The translations under genes and the position numbers were made by a program. DNA of 64,000 nucleotides from contig NZ_CP121634.1 of assembly GCF_029714945.1 (NCBI RefSeq), positions 6,469,001 to 6,533,000 on the forward strand, written 5' to 3'. Position 1 is the stretch's first letter; every line of letters begins with the position of its first letter. A model generated the notes under the pieces. That model made no database searches. It was not told the DNA's origin and saw only the letters and a program-made list of their open reading frames with translations. This DNA comes from Bradyrhizobium sp. CIAT3101. Lineage in GTDB: Bacteria > Pseudomonadota > Alphaproteobacteria > Rhizobiales > Xanthobacteraceae. Of this stretch, positions 16,057 through 25,235 are shown piece after piece.

Positions 16057-17277
16057 ATGTCCGACGTGAGCGAGCCCACAGCCCATCCGCCCGTGACCGA
16101 CTGGGTCAACGATTTCGACCACACCGATCCGCAATGGACGGATGATCCCTTCCCGATCTGGGAAGAGCTGCGCGCCGCGAGCCCTGTCGTGCATACCGAT
16201 CGCTTCCTCGGCTGCTATATGCCGACGACCTATGAGGCCGTGCGCGAGATCGCCAACGACACCGAGCATTTTTCGTCGCGCCGCATCATCGTCCGCGACG
16301 TCCGACCCGAGGTCGCCAGGAATGCGGCACCGCCGATCACCTCCGACCCGCCCGTGCACAAGCCGGCCAAGCAATTGCTGCTGCCTCCCTTCACCCCGGA
16401 TGCGATGAAGAAGCTCGAGCCGCGGATGCGCGCGATCTGCAACGAGCTGATCGACGGGTTCATCGCCGACGGCAAGGTCGATGCCGCAGCGCAATACAGC
16501 AAATACATCCCGGTTCAGGCCATCGCGCACATGCTCGGCATTCCCGAGAGCGACAGCGATCTCTTCATCAACTGGATCCACATGATCCTGGAGCTTGGGA
16601 TCAAGGACGAGAACAAGCTGCTCCAGGCCGTGCAGGAGATGAGCGCCTATTTCAGGACGCATATCGAGGAGCGGAGGTCGAAGCCGACTGACGACCTGAT
16701 CTCATATTTGATGAATGCCAAGGACAAGGAAGGCCAGCCGCTGGAGGAGTCGCACGTGCTGGGCTCGCTGCGGCTGCTCCTGATTGCCGGCATCGACACG
16801 ACCTGGAGCGCGATCGGCTCCTCGCTCTGGCATCTCGCCCGGACACCGGCCGACCGCGAGCGCTTGGTCGCCGAGCCTGGGTTGATCCCGATCGCCGTGG
16901 AGGAACTGCTGCGGGCCTATTCGCCGGTGACCATGGCGCGCGAGGTGGTCAAGGAGACCACCGTCTCGGGCTGCCCGGTCAAAGCGGGCAACATGGTGCT
17001 GCTGTCCTTCCCGGCCGCCAATCGCGACCCGAAGATGTTTCCGGATGCTGACAAGGTCGTGATCGACCGGCGGGAGAACCGCCACGCCGCCTTCGGCCTC
17101 GGCATCCACCGCTGCGTCGGTTCCAATCTGGCGCGGATGGAGATGCAGGTGGCGCTGGAGGAATGGCTGAAGCGGATTCCGGACTTCCGGCTCGACCCGG
17201 CAGGCACCGTGACCTGGTCGCAGGGCACGGTCAGGGGCCCCCGCCAGTTGCCATTTTTGCTTGGAAAGGCGATGTAG
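16057..17277 (+). CDS. Cytochrome P450 (class I, soluble)
   Basis: A 406-residue monooxygenase. The I-helix motif AGIDTT, the ExxR motif (EELLRAY) and the heme loop FGLGIHRCVGSNLA with axial ligand C353 are all present. It uses electrons from the ferredoxin upstream and hydroxylates an unidentified small hydrophobic substrate. Expression is probably controlled by the divergent TetR gene. The MHS transporter follows after 33 bp, which may mean that the substrate or an acid product is transported. Confidence 0.9.
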   Translation: MSDVSEPTAHPPVTDWVNDFDHTDPQWTDDPFPIWEELRAASPVVHTDRFLGCYMPTTYEAVREIANDTEHFSSRRIIVRDVRPEVARNAAPPITSDPPVHKPAKQLLLPPFTPDAMKKLEPRMRAICNELIDGFIADGKVDAAAQYSKYIPVQAIAHMLGIPESDSDLFINWIHMILELGIKDENKLLQAVQEMSAYFRTHIEERRSKPTDDLISYLMNAKDKEGQPLEESHVLGSLRLLLIAGIDTTWSAIGSSLWHLARTPADRERLVAEPGLIPIAVEELLRAYSPVTMAREVVKETTVSGCPVKAGNMVLLSFPAANRDPKMFPDADKVVIDRRENRHAAFGLGIHRCVGSNLARMEMQVALEEWLKRIPDFRLDPAGTVTWSQGTVRGPRQLPFLLGKAM

Positions 17278-17310
17278 GCTCCCAGACAAAGGATTTCTGG
17301 GAGGCCGGAC

Positions 17311-18633
17311 GTGACAGAGCAAGCAATCAAACCGGCCTCCGACCACATCGACATCGCCGACGCCGAGCGCCGGATCAAGGCGATCCTGATCGGCTCGATC
17401 GGCAATCTCGTCGAATGGTACGACTTCTACGCCTATACGGCGTTCGCGCTCTATTTCGCTCCGGCGTTCTTCCCGGGCAGCGATCCCGTCGTCCAGCAGT
17501 TGAATGTCGCCGTGGTGTTCGCGGCGACCTTCCTGATGCGTCCTCTGGGCGGCTGGTTGTTCGGCTACATCGCCGACCATTTCGGCCGACGCATCTCGCT
17601 GACGCTGTCGGTCGTCTTCATGTGCTTCGGCTCGCTGATCATCGCGCTGACGCCGACCTATGCGACGATCGGCTTTGCCGCACCGGTGATCCTGGCGCTG
17701 GCCCGCGTGATCGAGGGTCTGAGCCTCGGCGGCGAGTACGGCGCCAGCGCCACCTACCTCAGCGAGGTCGCCGACCCCAAGCATCGCGGCTTCTATTCGA
17801 GCTTCCAGTACGTGACCCTGATCGGCGGCCAGCTCACCGCGATCATCGTGCTATTGCTCCTGCAAAAGGTCTTCCTCACGCCCGACGAACTGAAGGCCTG
17901 GGGCTGGCGTATCCCGTTCGCGATCGGCGCCGCGCTCGCGATCTTCGCCGCCGTGATGCGGCGCAATCTGCAGGAGACCGAGGCGTTCGAGGAAGCCAAG
18001 AAGGTGGTCAAGCCGACCGGCTCGATCACCAATCTGCTGCGCTATCCGCGCGAACTGCTCCTCGTGGTCGGCCTCACCGCCGGCGGCACCGCGGCGTTCT
18101 ACACCTTCACAACCTACATGCAGACCTTCGTGAAACTTTCGGTCGGGCTGACCGAGGATCAGACCACCTTCGTGATCTTCGGCTCTCTGATCTTCGCGAC
18201 CATCCTGCAGCCGATCTATGGCGCAATCTCCGACAAGATCGGCCGCAAGCCGCTGTTGATCTTCTTCGGCGTCGCCGGCTCGCTCGCGACCGTGCCCCTT
18301 CTGATGACGTTGAAGGAGACCAAGTCGCCCTTCATGGCCTTCATCCTGATCTGCGCCGCCTGGCTGTTCGTCGCCGGCTACACCTCGATCAATGCAGTCG
18401 TGAAGGCCGAGCTGTTCCCGACCAATGTCCGCGCGCTCGGTGTCGGCCTGCCCTACGCGATCACCGTCTCGATCTTCGGCGGCACGGCGCCGGCGATCGC
18501 GCTCTATTTCAAGAGCATCGGACACGAAGAGTGGTTCTACTATTATCTCGCCGGCGTCATCTTCCTGTCGCTGATCATCTATTCCACCATGCGCGACACC
18601 AAGCATGCCTCCGCGATGCATCGCCACGAGTAG
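17311..18633 (+). CDS. MFS transporter, metabolite:H+ symporter (MHS) family
   Basis: A 440-residue membrane transporter with about 12 helices, of the group containing alpha-ketoglutarate, citrate, proline/betaine and shikimate symporters. It has the MHS hallmark GSIGNLVEWYDFYAYTAFALYFAP near the N-terminus (split by the first helix) and GEYGASATYLSEVA, plus the cytoplasmic loop DHFGRR. The start is GTG at 17311 with GGGAGG upstream. It may move an organic acid linked to the neighbouring P450 or molybdoenzyme; the substrate is not determinable. Confidence 0.85.
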   Translation: MTEQAIKPASDHIDIADAERRIKAILIGSIGNLVEWYDFYAYTAFALYFAPAFFPGSDPVVQQLNVAVVFAATFLMRPLGGWLFGYIADHFGRRISLTLSVVFMCFGSLIIALTPTYATIGFAAPVILALARVIEGLSLGGEYGASATYLSEVADPKHRGFYSSFQYVTLIGGQLTAIIVLLLLQKVFLTPDELKAWGWRIPFAIGAALAIFAAVMRRNLQETEAFEEAKKVVKPTGSITNLLRYPRELLLVVGLTAGGTAAFYTFTTYMQTFVKLSVGLTEDQTTFVIFGSLIFATILQPIYGAISDKIGRKPLLIFFGVAGSLATVPLLMTLKETKSPFMAFILICAAWLFVAGYTSINAVVKAELFPTNVRALGVGLPYAITVSIFGGTAPAIALYFKSIGHEEWFYYYLAGVIFLSLIIYSTMRDTKHASAMHRHE

Positions 18634-18651
18634 CCGATCTACGAGCAGATC

Positions 18652-19311
18652 ATGGTCGACGAGACGCCACCCGACAGCAAGCTGACGCGCACCAAGGCGA
18701 AATGGGCGCGCGAGGGTCGCTTTCTCACGGGCAAAGTCACACGGCCTGAGGACCAGCGGCTACCGCCCGGCCAGCATCTGACGAAAGATTGGCCGGTGCT
18801 CGATCTCGGCGTGTTGCCGCCGGTTTCGCGCGAGCGCTGGCGGCTCGATGTCTATGGCGCGATCGAGACTCCGATATTCTGGACCTATGCCGAGTTCGCC
18901 GCGCAGAAGCAGGCGCAATTTACGTCCGATATCCATTGCGTGACGACCTGGTCGCGTTACGACAATGAATGGGAAGGGCTCGCGACCCGCGAGCTGCTGG
19001 CAGCCTGCCAGCCGCGCGACGATGCGCGCTTCGTTGTGCTGCATTCCTATGACGGTTACACCACCAACCTCGCGCTTGAGGACTTTGCCGCCGAGGACGC
19101 GTTGCTCGCCCATAGCTGGTCGGGCCAGCCGCTGTCCGACGAGCATGGCGGCCCGGTGCGGCTTGTCGTGCCGCATCTCTATTTCTGGAAGAGCGCAAAG
19201 TGGCTCCAGGCCATCGAATTCGTCACTGAGGATGCACCGGGCTTCTGGGAAGTGCGCGGCTATCATAACCGCGGCGATCCCTGGGCCGAGCAGCGCTATT
19301 CGGCCGACTAA
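18652..19311 (+). CDS. Sulfite-oxidase-like molybdopterin oxidoreductase (YuiH type)
   Basis: A 219-residue soluble protein with the oxidoreductase molybdopterin-binding domain of sulfite oxidases and MsrP-like enzymes. C96 (DIHCVTTWSRYDN) is the expected molybdenum ligand. It lacks a Tat signal and the C-terminal dimerisation domain, so it is a short cytosolic form like YuiH; the redox partner and substrate are unknown. It lies 18 bp after the MHS gene and 26 bp before the hydrolase-OsmC gene, consistent with an operon. Confidence 0.8.
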   Translation: MVDETPPDSKLTRTKAKWAREGRFLTGKVTRPEDQRLPPGQHLTKDWPVLDLGVLPPVSRERWRLDVYGAIETPIFWTYAEFAAQKQAQFTSDIHCVTTWSRYDNEWEGLATRELLAACQPRDDARFVVLHSYDGYTTNLALEDFAAEDALLAHSWSGQPLSDEHGGPVRLVVPHLYFWKSAKWLQAIEFVTEDAPGFWEVRGYHNRGDPWAEQRYSAD

Positions 19312-19337
19312 GGTCAAGCAACGACAAGGGGGAGCCC

Positions 19338-20561
19338 ATGCCGACGGAACGCTTCCAATTCACCGGCGAAGGCGGCCATCAACTCGCGGCCGCGCTGGAG
19401 CTGCCGGACGGCGAGCCGGCCGCATACGCGCTGTTCGCGCATTGCTTCACCTGCGGCAAGGACACGCTCGCGGCCAAGCGCATCTCGGTTGCGCTCGCCA
19501 CCAAGGGTATCGCCGTGCTGCGCTTCGATTTCACCGGGCTCGGCTCCAGTGAAGGCGAGTTTGCCAATTCGACCTTCTCCTCCAACGTCGCCGATCTCGT
19601 GCATGCGGCCGATCATCTCCGTACGAAGCGGAAGGCGCCAACGCTCCTGATCGGGCACAGCCTGGGCGGCGCAGCGATCCTGGCGGCGGCCGGAAAGGTT
19701 CCCGAGGCCAAGGCTGTCGTAACCATCGCTGCGCCATCGGATCCGGCCCACGTTACCGGACTTTTCAAAGAGCATATTGAAAACATCCGCGCACAGGGTG
19801 AGGTCGAAGTCTCGCTCGCAGGGCGGCCGTTCCGGATCAAACGCGAATTTCTCGACGACATCGCCGAGCACGAGCTGATGACTGATATCACCGGCCTGCA
19901 CAAGGCGCTGCTCATCATGCAATCACCTGTCGACGACACCGTCGGCATCGACAATGCAACGAAGATTTTCGTGGCAGCGAAGCATCCCAAGAGCTTCGTC
20001 TCGCTCGACCATGCCGATCATCTGCTCACCAAACCAGCCGACGCGCTCTACGCAGCCGATGTGATTGCGGCCTGGGCGAGCCGCTACATCGACGCGACAA
20101 CTCCTGCAAAGACGACGGATGCCGCGGATCAGCCGCGGAGGGTGGTGGTGCAGGAGACCCGCAGGAGCAAGTTCAACCAGCTCGTCACGATCGGCCCGCA
20201 TCATCTTGTGGCGGACGAGCCGGTCGCCGCCGGCGGCGAGGATGCCGGTCCCGGCCCCTATGACTTCCTGCTCGCCGGCCTCGGCGCCTGCACCTCCATG
20301 ACCATGCGCCTCTATGCCGACCGCAAATCGCTGCCGCTCGACCGCGTCACCGTCACGCTGAAGCATTCGAAGATTTACGCCAAGGACTGCGCGGAGTGCG
20401 AGACGCAGGACGGCATGCTCGACCAGATCGAGCGCGACATCGCGATCGACGGCGCGCTCGATGCCGAGCAGCGCAAGAAACTGATGGAGATTGCCGACAA
20501 GTGCCCCGTGCACCGGACGCTGACCTCGGAGATCCGCATCGTGACCAAGGCCGTAGACTAG
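19338..20561 (+). CDS. Bifunctional alpha/beta hydrolase-OsmC fusion
   Basis: A 407-residue two-domain protein. Residues about 1-260 are an alpha/beta hydrolase with nucleophile S108 in GHSLGG and a late Asp-His pair (SPVDDTVG, LDHADHLL). Residues about 270-407 are an OsmC domain with the two redox cysteines C318 (LGACTSM) and C389 (CPVHRTL), which reduce organic hydroperoxides. A signal peptide is absent. The fusion may hydrolyse an ester or peroxy-ester and reduce the product; this is inference. The next gene is convergent after 4 bp. Confidence 0.85.
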   Translation: MPTERFQFTGEGGHQLAAALELPDGEPAAYALFAHCFTCGKDTLAAKRISVALATKGIAVLRFDFTGLGSSEGEFANSTFSSNVADLVHAADHLRTKRKAPTLLIGHSLGGAAILAAAGKVPEAKAVVTIAAPSDPAHVTGLFKEHIENIRAQGEVEVSLAGRPFRIKREFLDDIAEHELMTDITGLHKALLIMQSPVDDTVGIDNATKIFVAAKHPKSFVSLDHADHLLTKPADALYAADVIAAWASRYIDATTPAKTTDAADQPRRVVVQETRRSKFNQLVTIGPHHLVADEPVAAGGEDAGPGPYDFLLAGLGACTSMTMRLYADRKSLPLDRVTVTLKHSKIYAKDCAECETQDGMLDQIERDIAIDGALDAEQRKKLMEIADKCPVHRTLTSEIRIVTKAVD

Positions 20562-20565
20562 GACG

Positions 20566-22014
20566 CTAGAAGCACGACGCCATCGTTCGCACCGCCCCGC
20601 TGATCTCGCTCTCGCGCCAGGCCGCGAAGCCGAGCAAGAGACCATGATCGCGCGGCTTACCCAGCGCCAGGCTGGATAGAGCGCGGGTTTCAACGCCTGC
20701 GTCGACCAACCGTTTCACTGCCGCCTGATCGGCACGACCGCGCTTGAGGCGGGCGACGAGCTGGATGCCGCCCGAGGGCGCCTCGACAGAGAGGACCTCG
20801 CCGAGATGACGCTCCAGTCCCGCGACGAGGTGATCGCGCCGTGCGTGATAGAGCCGGCGCATCCGGCGGAGATGCGCGAGGAAATGCCCGTCCGCGATGA
20901 ATTCGGCCAGCGCCTCCTGAATGTGGCTGGACGCGATCAGGCCGATGTGCCGCTGCGCAATCTCCAGAGTGCCGACCAGCGCCGGTGGAACGACGAGATA
21001 GCCGAGCCGGATATCCGACGTCATCGCCTTCGAGAACGTGCCGACATAGAACACGCGACCGTGCGCATCGAGCCCCTGCAGGGCCGGCACCGGCCGACTG
21101 TCATAGTGGAATTCGCCGTCGTAATCGTCCTCGACGATCCAGGTCTTGCCGGGGCGGCTCATGCCAAGGAACTCGGTGCGGCGCGCAAGAGACATCAACC
21201 GCCCGGTCGGATGCTGATGCGATGGCGTCATGAAGATGAGTTTTGGCGCGGCTGTCCCCGGCATCCGCTGCATGCCCTGCTCGTCCAGTCTCATGCCGGT
21301 GACATGCGCCCCTGACGCAAGGAAGGCGGCTGCGGCGCCGGGATAACCGGGATCCTCGACCCAGACCTCGTCGCCAGACGTGATCAGAACAGCCGCGATC
21401 AAGGTCAGCGCAGCCTGCGCACTCGGCAGGATCAGGATCTGGTCGGCCGTCGCGCGAACGCCTCTGCTGGTCGCCAGATAATGCGCCAGCGCCTCGCGCA
21501 GGCGCGTTCGATTGACCGGTCCGAGCTCACGCTTGCCCGCGCGTACAGCGCTGCGGCGCAGGCAACGCGCCCAGACCTCGTTCGGAAACTCCCGCGCATC
21601 CCCATGTCCCGGACGCAACGGCTTGAGCGGCGCCTGATAAGACATCGGCCAATCTGTCTGCCTGAGCTTCGCTGCCCAGGCCGAGAGCTGCGGCTTGGCG
21701 GCACGAATGCCGGATGCGGTCGCGGCCGTCCCTTCGATGCGTTCCCCGCCGTCGACCGTCACCACAGGACGACGGCCGTGCGACGCCTCGAGATAACCTT
21801 CGGCGGCGAGCTGCTCGAACGCATAGGTGACGGTGTTACGGGAGACGCCGAGATCGCTCGCAAGCCGGCGGCTCGACGGCAACGCGCGGCCTTTGGCGAG
21901 TCGGCCGGTTGCGATCAGGCTTCGGAGCTGGCCGGTGAGCTGAGCCACCAGCCCGTCATCGTCGGCCCGATTCAGGTCGATCAGACCAGCGATCATGCTT
22001 TCGGAAACTGGCAC
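20566..22014 (-). CDS. MocR-type regulator (GntR helix-turn-helix fused to aminotransferase fold)
   Basis: A 482-residue protein with a GntR winged helix (about 15-85; LPSSRRLASDLGVSRNTVTYAFEQL) and a fold-type-I aminotransferase domain with the PLP lysine in GTFSKAMTSDIRLG. MocR proteins sense PLP or amino compounds. The GTG at 22014 has an AAAGGA site 5 nt upstream but lies inside the first CTGGCAC box; the ATG at 21996 is the alternative and has no ribosome-binding site. It is transcribed away from the DMT exporter, which it probably controls. Confidence 0.85.
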   Translation of the reverse strand: MPVSESMIAGLIDLNRADDDGLVAQLTGQLRSLIATGRLAKGRALPSSRRLASDLGVSRNTVTYAFEQLAAEGYLEASHGRRPVVTVDGGERIEGTAATASGIRAAKPQLSAWAAKLRQTDWPMSYQAPLKPLRPGHGDAREFPNEVWARCLRRSAVRAGKRELGPVNRTRLREALAHYLATSRGVRATADQILILPSAQAALTLIAAVLITSGDEVWVEDPGYPGAAAAFLASGAHVTGMRLDEQGMQRMPGTAAPKLIFMTPSHQHPTGRLMSLARRTEFLGMSRPGKTWIVEDDYDGEFHYDSRPVPALQGLDAHGRVFYVGTFSKAMTSDIRLGYLVVPPALVGTLEIAQRHIGLIASSHIQEALAEFIADGHFLAHLRRMRRLYHARRDHLVAGLERHLGEVLSVEAPSGGIQLVARLKRGRADQAAVKRLVDAGVETRALSSLALGKPRDHGLLLGFAAWRESEISGAVRTMASCF

Positions 22015-22052
22015 CTTATTCCTTTCCGATCTGGCACTTTTTCAGGTGCCAG
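22008..22052. promoter_or_regulatory. MocR operator candidate: CTGGCAC direct and inverted repeats
   Basis: CTGGCACCTT (22008-22017) and CTGGCACTTT (22031-22040) are direct repeats 23 bp apart. GTGCCAG (22046-22052) forms an inverted pair with the second copy across 8 bp. Direct repeats spaced by about two helical turns in the divergent gap are the arrangement known for MocR regulators such as PdxR and GabR. Confidence 0.6.
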
Positions 22053-22096
22053 ACAGGATGCTATCCCGCAGTCCGCTCAGCTTCAAGGATTCTGCG

Positions 22097-23014
22097 ATGA
22101 ACTCGTCCCTCGCCCCGCGCACGGCCATCGGCCTGTTCCTGATCGTCGTGCTGGCCTGGGGCGTGAACTGGTCGATTACCAAGCAGCTCGTGCAATTCCT
22201 TCCGCCACTTTGGACGTCGGCGATCCGGAGCTGGATCGCGCTCGCTGGCTTGTTCGTGATCCTTGGCCTCAGCAACAATCTGGTGATTCCCGAGCGGCGC
22301 GACATTCCCGTGGTCCTGAGTGTGGCGCTGCTGCACATGACGATCTTCTCGGTCCTGGTTGCGGCCGGCGTACGCTTTCTGCCTGCGAGCAAGGCCATCG
22401 TGCTCGGTTACACCACGCCGCTCTGGGTGGCGATCGCGGCACCCTTGCTGGGAAAAGAGACCCTGACCGCACCGAAGCTCGCCGGTGCCCTGCTCGGACT
22501 GATCGGGCTAGCGGTGATCCTGAACCCGACGTCGATCGACTGGACCAACGCCAACGTCGTGCTCGGCGCAGGCATGGTGATCCTGGCCGCGATCTCCTGG
22601 GCCGCGAACATCATCTACATCCGCGCGCATCGCTGGATCGCGTCCCCGCTCCAGCTTCTGATCTGGCAGGTGCTGGTGGCAACGATCATCCTGACCGGCT
22701 CGGCGTTGGTCACCGACGGCGTGCCGCATGCGGAATGGTCCTGGAAGCTTGTGTTGCTGTTCCTGTATTCCGGCCTGATCGGAACAGCGCTGGCCTATTG
22801 GGCGATGTCGATGGTCAACAAGAGCATTTCGGCCCTGACCACGGCGCTCGGCACCACCGGGACCCCGCTCGTCGGTATCGCCAGCGCGGCAATATTGCTG
22901 GGTGAGCCGATCGAGATGAGCCTTGTCATTGCAGCCGCGCTGATCGTGACCGGCATTGGCCTGGCCACGCTGGGCGACCGGCTGCTGCGCCGTCAGGCCA
23001 CCGCGAGTGGCTGA
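22097..23014 (+). CDS. EamA/DMT-family transporter
   Basis: A 305-residue inner-membrane protein with about ten helices in two EamA repeats, of the RhaT/YdcZ-like drug/metabolite group that often exports amino acids or other metabolites. The second half starts near AGMVILAAISWAANIIYIRAH. The ATG at 22097 (MNSSLAPRTA) has AAGGAT upstream; 22058 and 21995 are in-frame but run through the operator boxes. It diverges from the MocR gene and overlaps the end of the YeeE gene by 22 bp. Confidence 0.85.
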   Translation: MNSSLAPRTAIGLFLIVVLAWGVNWSITKQLVQFLPPLWTSAIRSWIALAGLFVILGLSNNLVIPERRDIPVVLSVALLHMTIFSVLVAAGVRFLPASKAIVLGYTTPLWVAIAAPLLGKETLTAPKLAGALLGLIGLAVILNPTSIDWTNANVVLGAGMVILAAISWAANIIYIRAHRWIASPLQLLIWQVLVATIILTGSALVTDGVPHAEWSWKLVLLFLYSGLIGTALAYWAMSMVNKSISALTTALGTTGTPLVGIASAAILLGEPIEMSLVIAAALIVTGIGLATLGDRLLRRQATASG

Positions 23015-24051
23015 ACGCGCAGTACACCGCGCAAGCCTGCACCTGTCCCGAGCAGGATGCCGGCGACCGCAATGAACGAGCCTATTGCGAGCGTCGAGAT
23101 GCCGGTGAGCCCCTGCCCGATCGAGCAGCCGAATGCCATCACGCCGCCGATCCCCATCAGCGCAGCGCCACCGGCCGAGCGCAGCATATGGCGTGGCGAT
23201 GAATAGCCTTCGAGATGGAAGCGGCCCGTCGCGAGCGCCGTCACCAGACTGCCGCAGAAAACACCGGCCACCGTTGCGATGCCGAAATTCAGCGTCAGGC
23301 CGGTCGACAGCATCGCGTATTGCAGGCTGTCGGCGATCGGCGCGATGAAAGTGAGCGACGTCACCGGAACCGGATTGAAATCATCGGCGCCGAGATAGCC
23401 GGTGGCGTACCAGCCGCCGGCGACGAGAAGGCCGACGATGACGCCCGCCGCGATCTGGCCCGGCGAACGGCGAAACGCCGGATGCGCGAAAGCAAATAGG
23501 ATCAACGCAATGATGATCGCGGCAGCGGCCAGCGCGCGCCCAACGGCTTCGCCGAGACCAAGCATCGCGAGCAGTGTGGGCAGCGAATTGGCGCTGAACG
23601 TCGCTTGGGAAGCCTGAACCAACGCAATACGTGCCGGTGCAATCAACCCCTTCAGCGTCATCTGCGCCGCAATGGCGAGCACGATCACGACGACGAAGGA
23701 GCGGAGATTGCCGCGCCCGAGCAGCACCAGCGCGCGCGAGCCGCAGCCGTTCGACAGCACCATGCCGTAGCCGAACAGGAGGCCGCCGAGAAACAGCACC
23801 GGCGCCGAGAAGGTTGCCTGCAGGTAGATCGACTTGCCGAAATCGACCATGCCTTTGCCGGCGAGCAATTGGCTCGCGGCGACCGCAACGGCAATTGCCA
23901 ACGCATAACTCCGAACCAGCCGCCCGTCCCCCTCCGCCAGCCACCCGCGCATGCTGCTCATCAGGCAGAAGCCGCTGAGCAGGCCGACGGAGCCGTAGAC
24001 GAGGCCGATGACGAGGCCGGCGAGGATGACGAGTTGGGTGGATGACTCCAT
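22993..24051 (-). CDS. YeeE/YedE-family sulfur-compound transporter
   Basis: A 352-residue multi-spanning membrane protein of the YeeE/YedE (TsuA-like) family, which imports thiosulfate or related sulfur species. Both conserved cysteine motifs are present: SNGCGSRALVLLGRGN in the first half and FGCSIGQGLTG in the second, as expected for the pseudo-symmetric fold. It starts 2 bp after the MDR stop, so the two are co-transcribed. No TusA/rhodanese gene is adjacent. Confidence 0.85.
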   Translation of the reverse strand: MESSTQLVILAGLVIGLVYGSVGLLSGFCLMSSMRGWLAEGDGRLVRSYALAIAVAVAASQLLAGKGMVDFGKSIYLQATFSAPVLFLGGLLFGYGMVLSNGCGSRALVLLGRGNLRSFVVVIVLAIAAQMTLKGLIAPARIALVQASQATFSANSLPTLLAMLGLGEAVGRALAAAAIIIALILFAFAHPAFRRSPGQIAAGVIVGLLVAGGWYATGYLGADDFNPVPVTSLTFIAPIADSLQYAMLSTGLTLNFGIATVAGVFCGSLVTALATGRFHLEGYSSPRHMLRSAGGAALMGIGGVMAFGCSIGQGLTGISTLAIGSFIAVAGILLGTGAGLRGVLRVQPLAVA

Positions 24052-24053
24052 GA

Positions 24054-25058
24054 TTACGGCTTCAGGATCACGCGATCCCGCGAGGAGCCGGCGACCGCGA
24101 CGTAGGCCTCCCTGGCGCGTTCGAGCGGATAGACCGCATTCGCCTTGATCGGGAACGGTTTGAGGTGACCGCTCGCAAAGCCCGGACCGAGATCGCGCAG
24201 CACGCCGCCCGTCGCGATCGACGACAGGCCCAGCGTGTCGATGCCGACATAGGTGTGCTGGCCCCGATAGAATTCGAGGATATTGAACTGCACGATGCGA
24301 TCGATCGCGGCGATCAGGATCTGGCGGCCACGAAGCGCGAGCGACTTGTGCGCGGCCTGGAAGTAGGGATCGCCGACCGTGTTGAAGACGATGTCGGCGC
24401 CCTTGCCGCCGGTCAGTTCGCGCACGCGTGTGGCGACGTCGATTGCGGAGGCGTCGATCACCTCGATCGGCGCGTTGCTATGGCCCTCATAGGCTTCCGC
24501 CTTGCGTACCACGCCGATCACGCGCGCGCCTTGCCAGGTCGCGATCTGCACCGCTGATTGCCCGACCTTGCCGTTGACGCCGAACACGAGAACCGTCTCG
24601 CCGGCCTTCGGAAGGCCGGCGCGTCGAAAGCCTTCCATCGCGGTGACGAAGGGCACGCCGATGCCGGCAGCTTCCTCCCATGACACCGTCTTCGGCTTCT
24701 CCACCACGGCATCAGCTTCGACGACGAGGTGGCTCGCATGGGTGCCGTCGCGGCGAATGCCGAGATCGCCGGACGAGCCGAACACTTCGCGCCCCATCGT
24801 GCCGGCCGGCCCGTCAATCACCACGCCGGCGTAGTCACGACCTGGCGTCCGCGGGAACACGGCATAGGGCATCAGCCCGGTGGCAGCCTTGACGTCGGAC
24901 GGGTTGACGGCGGCGGCCTTAACCTCGATCAGGAGATCGTTCGGGCCGTGCGTGAGCGTATGACGCTCGACGCCGGGCGCAATCGCAGCGGCGTTTTCGG
25001 CCTTGGCATTGAGGCGGACACAGCGCGCCTCGACGGTTTTTGTATCGGCTGGCGACAT
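24054..25058 (-). CDS. Quinone-oxidoreductase-like medium-chain dehydrogenase
   Basis: A 334-residue MDR-family NADPH-dependent oxidoreductase with an N-terminal GroES-like domain and a Rossmann domain (VLVFGVNGKVGQSAVQIATW, then VIGVVRKAEAY). The zinc-ligand cysteines of alcohol dehydrogenases are absent, so quinone or enone reduction is the likely chemistry. It is transcribed with the sulfur transporter downstream and separated from paaK by a repeat element, so it is probably not part of the paa operon. Confidence 0.8.
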   Translation of the reverse strand: MSPADTKTVEARCVRLNAKAENAAAIAPGVERHTLTHGPNDLLIEVKAAAVNPSDVKAATGLMPYAVFPRTPGRDYAGVVIDGPAGTMGREVFGSSGDLGIRRDGTHASHLVVEADAVVEKPKTVSWEEAAGIGVPFVTAMEGFRRAGLPKAGETVLVFGVNGKVGQSAVQIATWQGARVIGVVRKAEAYEGHSNAPIEVIDASAIDVATRVRELTGGKGADIVFNTVGDPYFQAAHKSLALRGRQILIAAIDRIVQFNILEFYRGQHTYVGIDTLGLSSIATGGVLRDLGPGFASGHLKPFPIKANAVYPLERAREAYVAVAGSSRDRVILKP

Positions 25059-25124
25059 GGAAAAGACCCGCGATTTCTCGCGGCCTTGTCGCCTTTGGGG
25101 CCGGTCAAGTCAACCGCCTCCCCC

Positions 25125-25227
25125 CATCCTGAGGAGCCTGCGAGGCAGGCGTCTCGAAGGATGAAGGCCCCGCAGCAGCCGGGCCTGCATGGTTCGAGAC
25201 GGCGCTACGCGCCTCCTCACCATGAGG
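25125..25227. repeat. Intergenic inverted-repeat element downstream of paaK
   Basis: Imperfect inverted arms, CATCCTGAGGAGCCTGCGAG... on the left and ...GCGCCTCCTCACCATGAGG on the right, also share the inner pair GTCTCGAA/TTCGAGAC and GGCCC/GGGCC. The element fills the gap between paaK and the MDR gene and would fold into a long hairpin at the 3' end of the paa transcript. No coding potential is seen. Confidence 0.7.
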
Positions 25228-25235
25228 GTCGAGAC

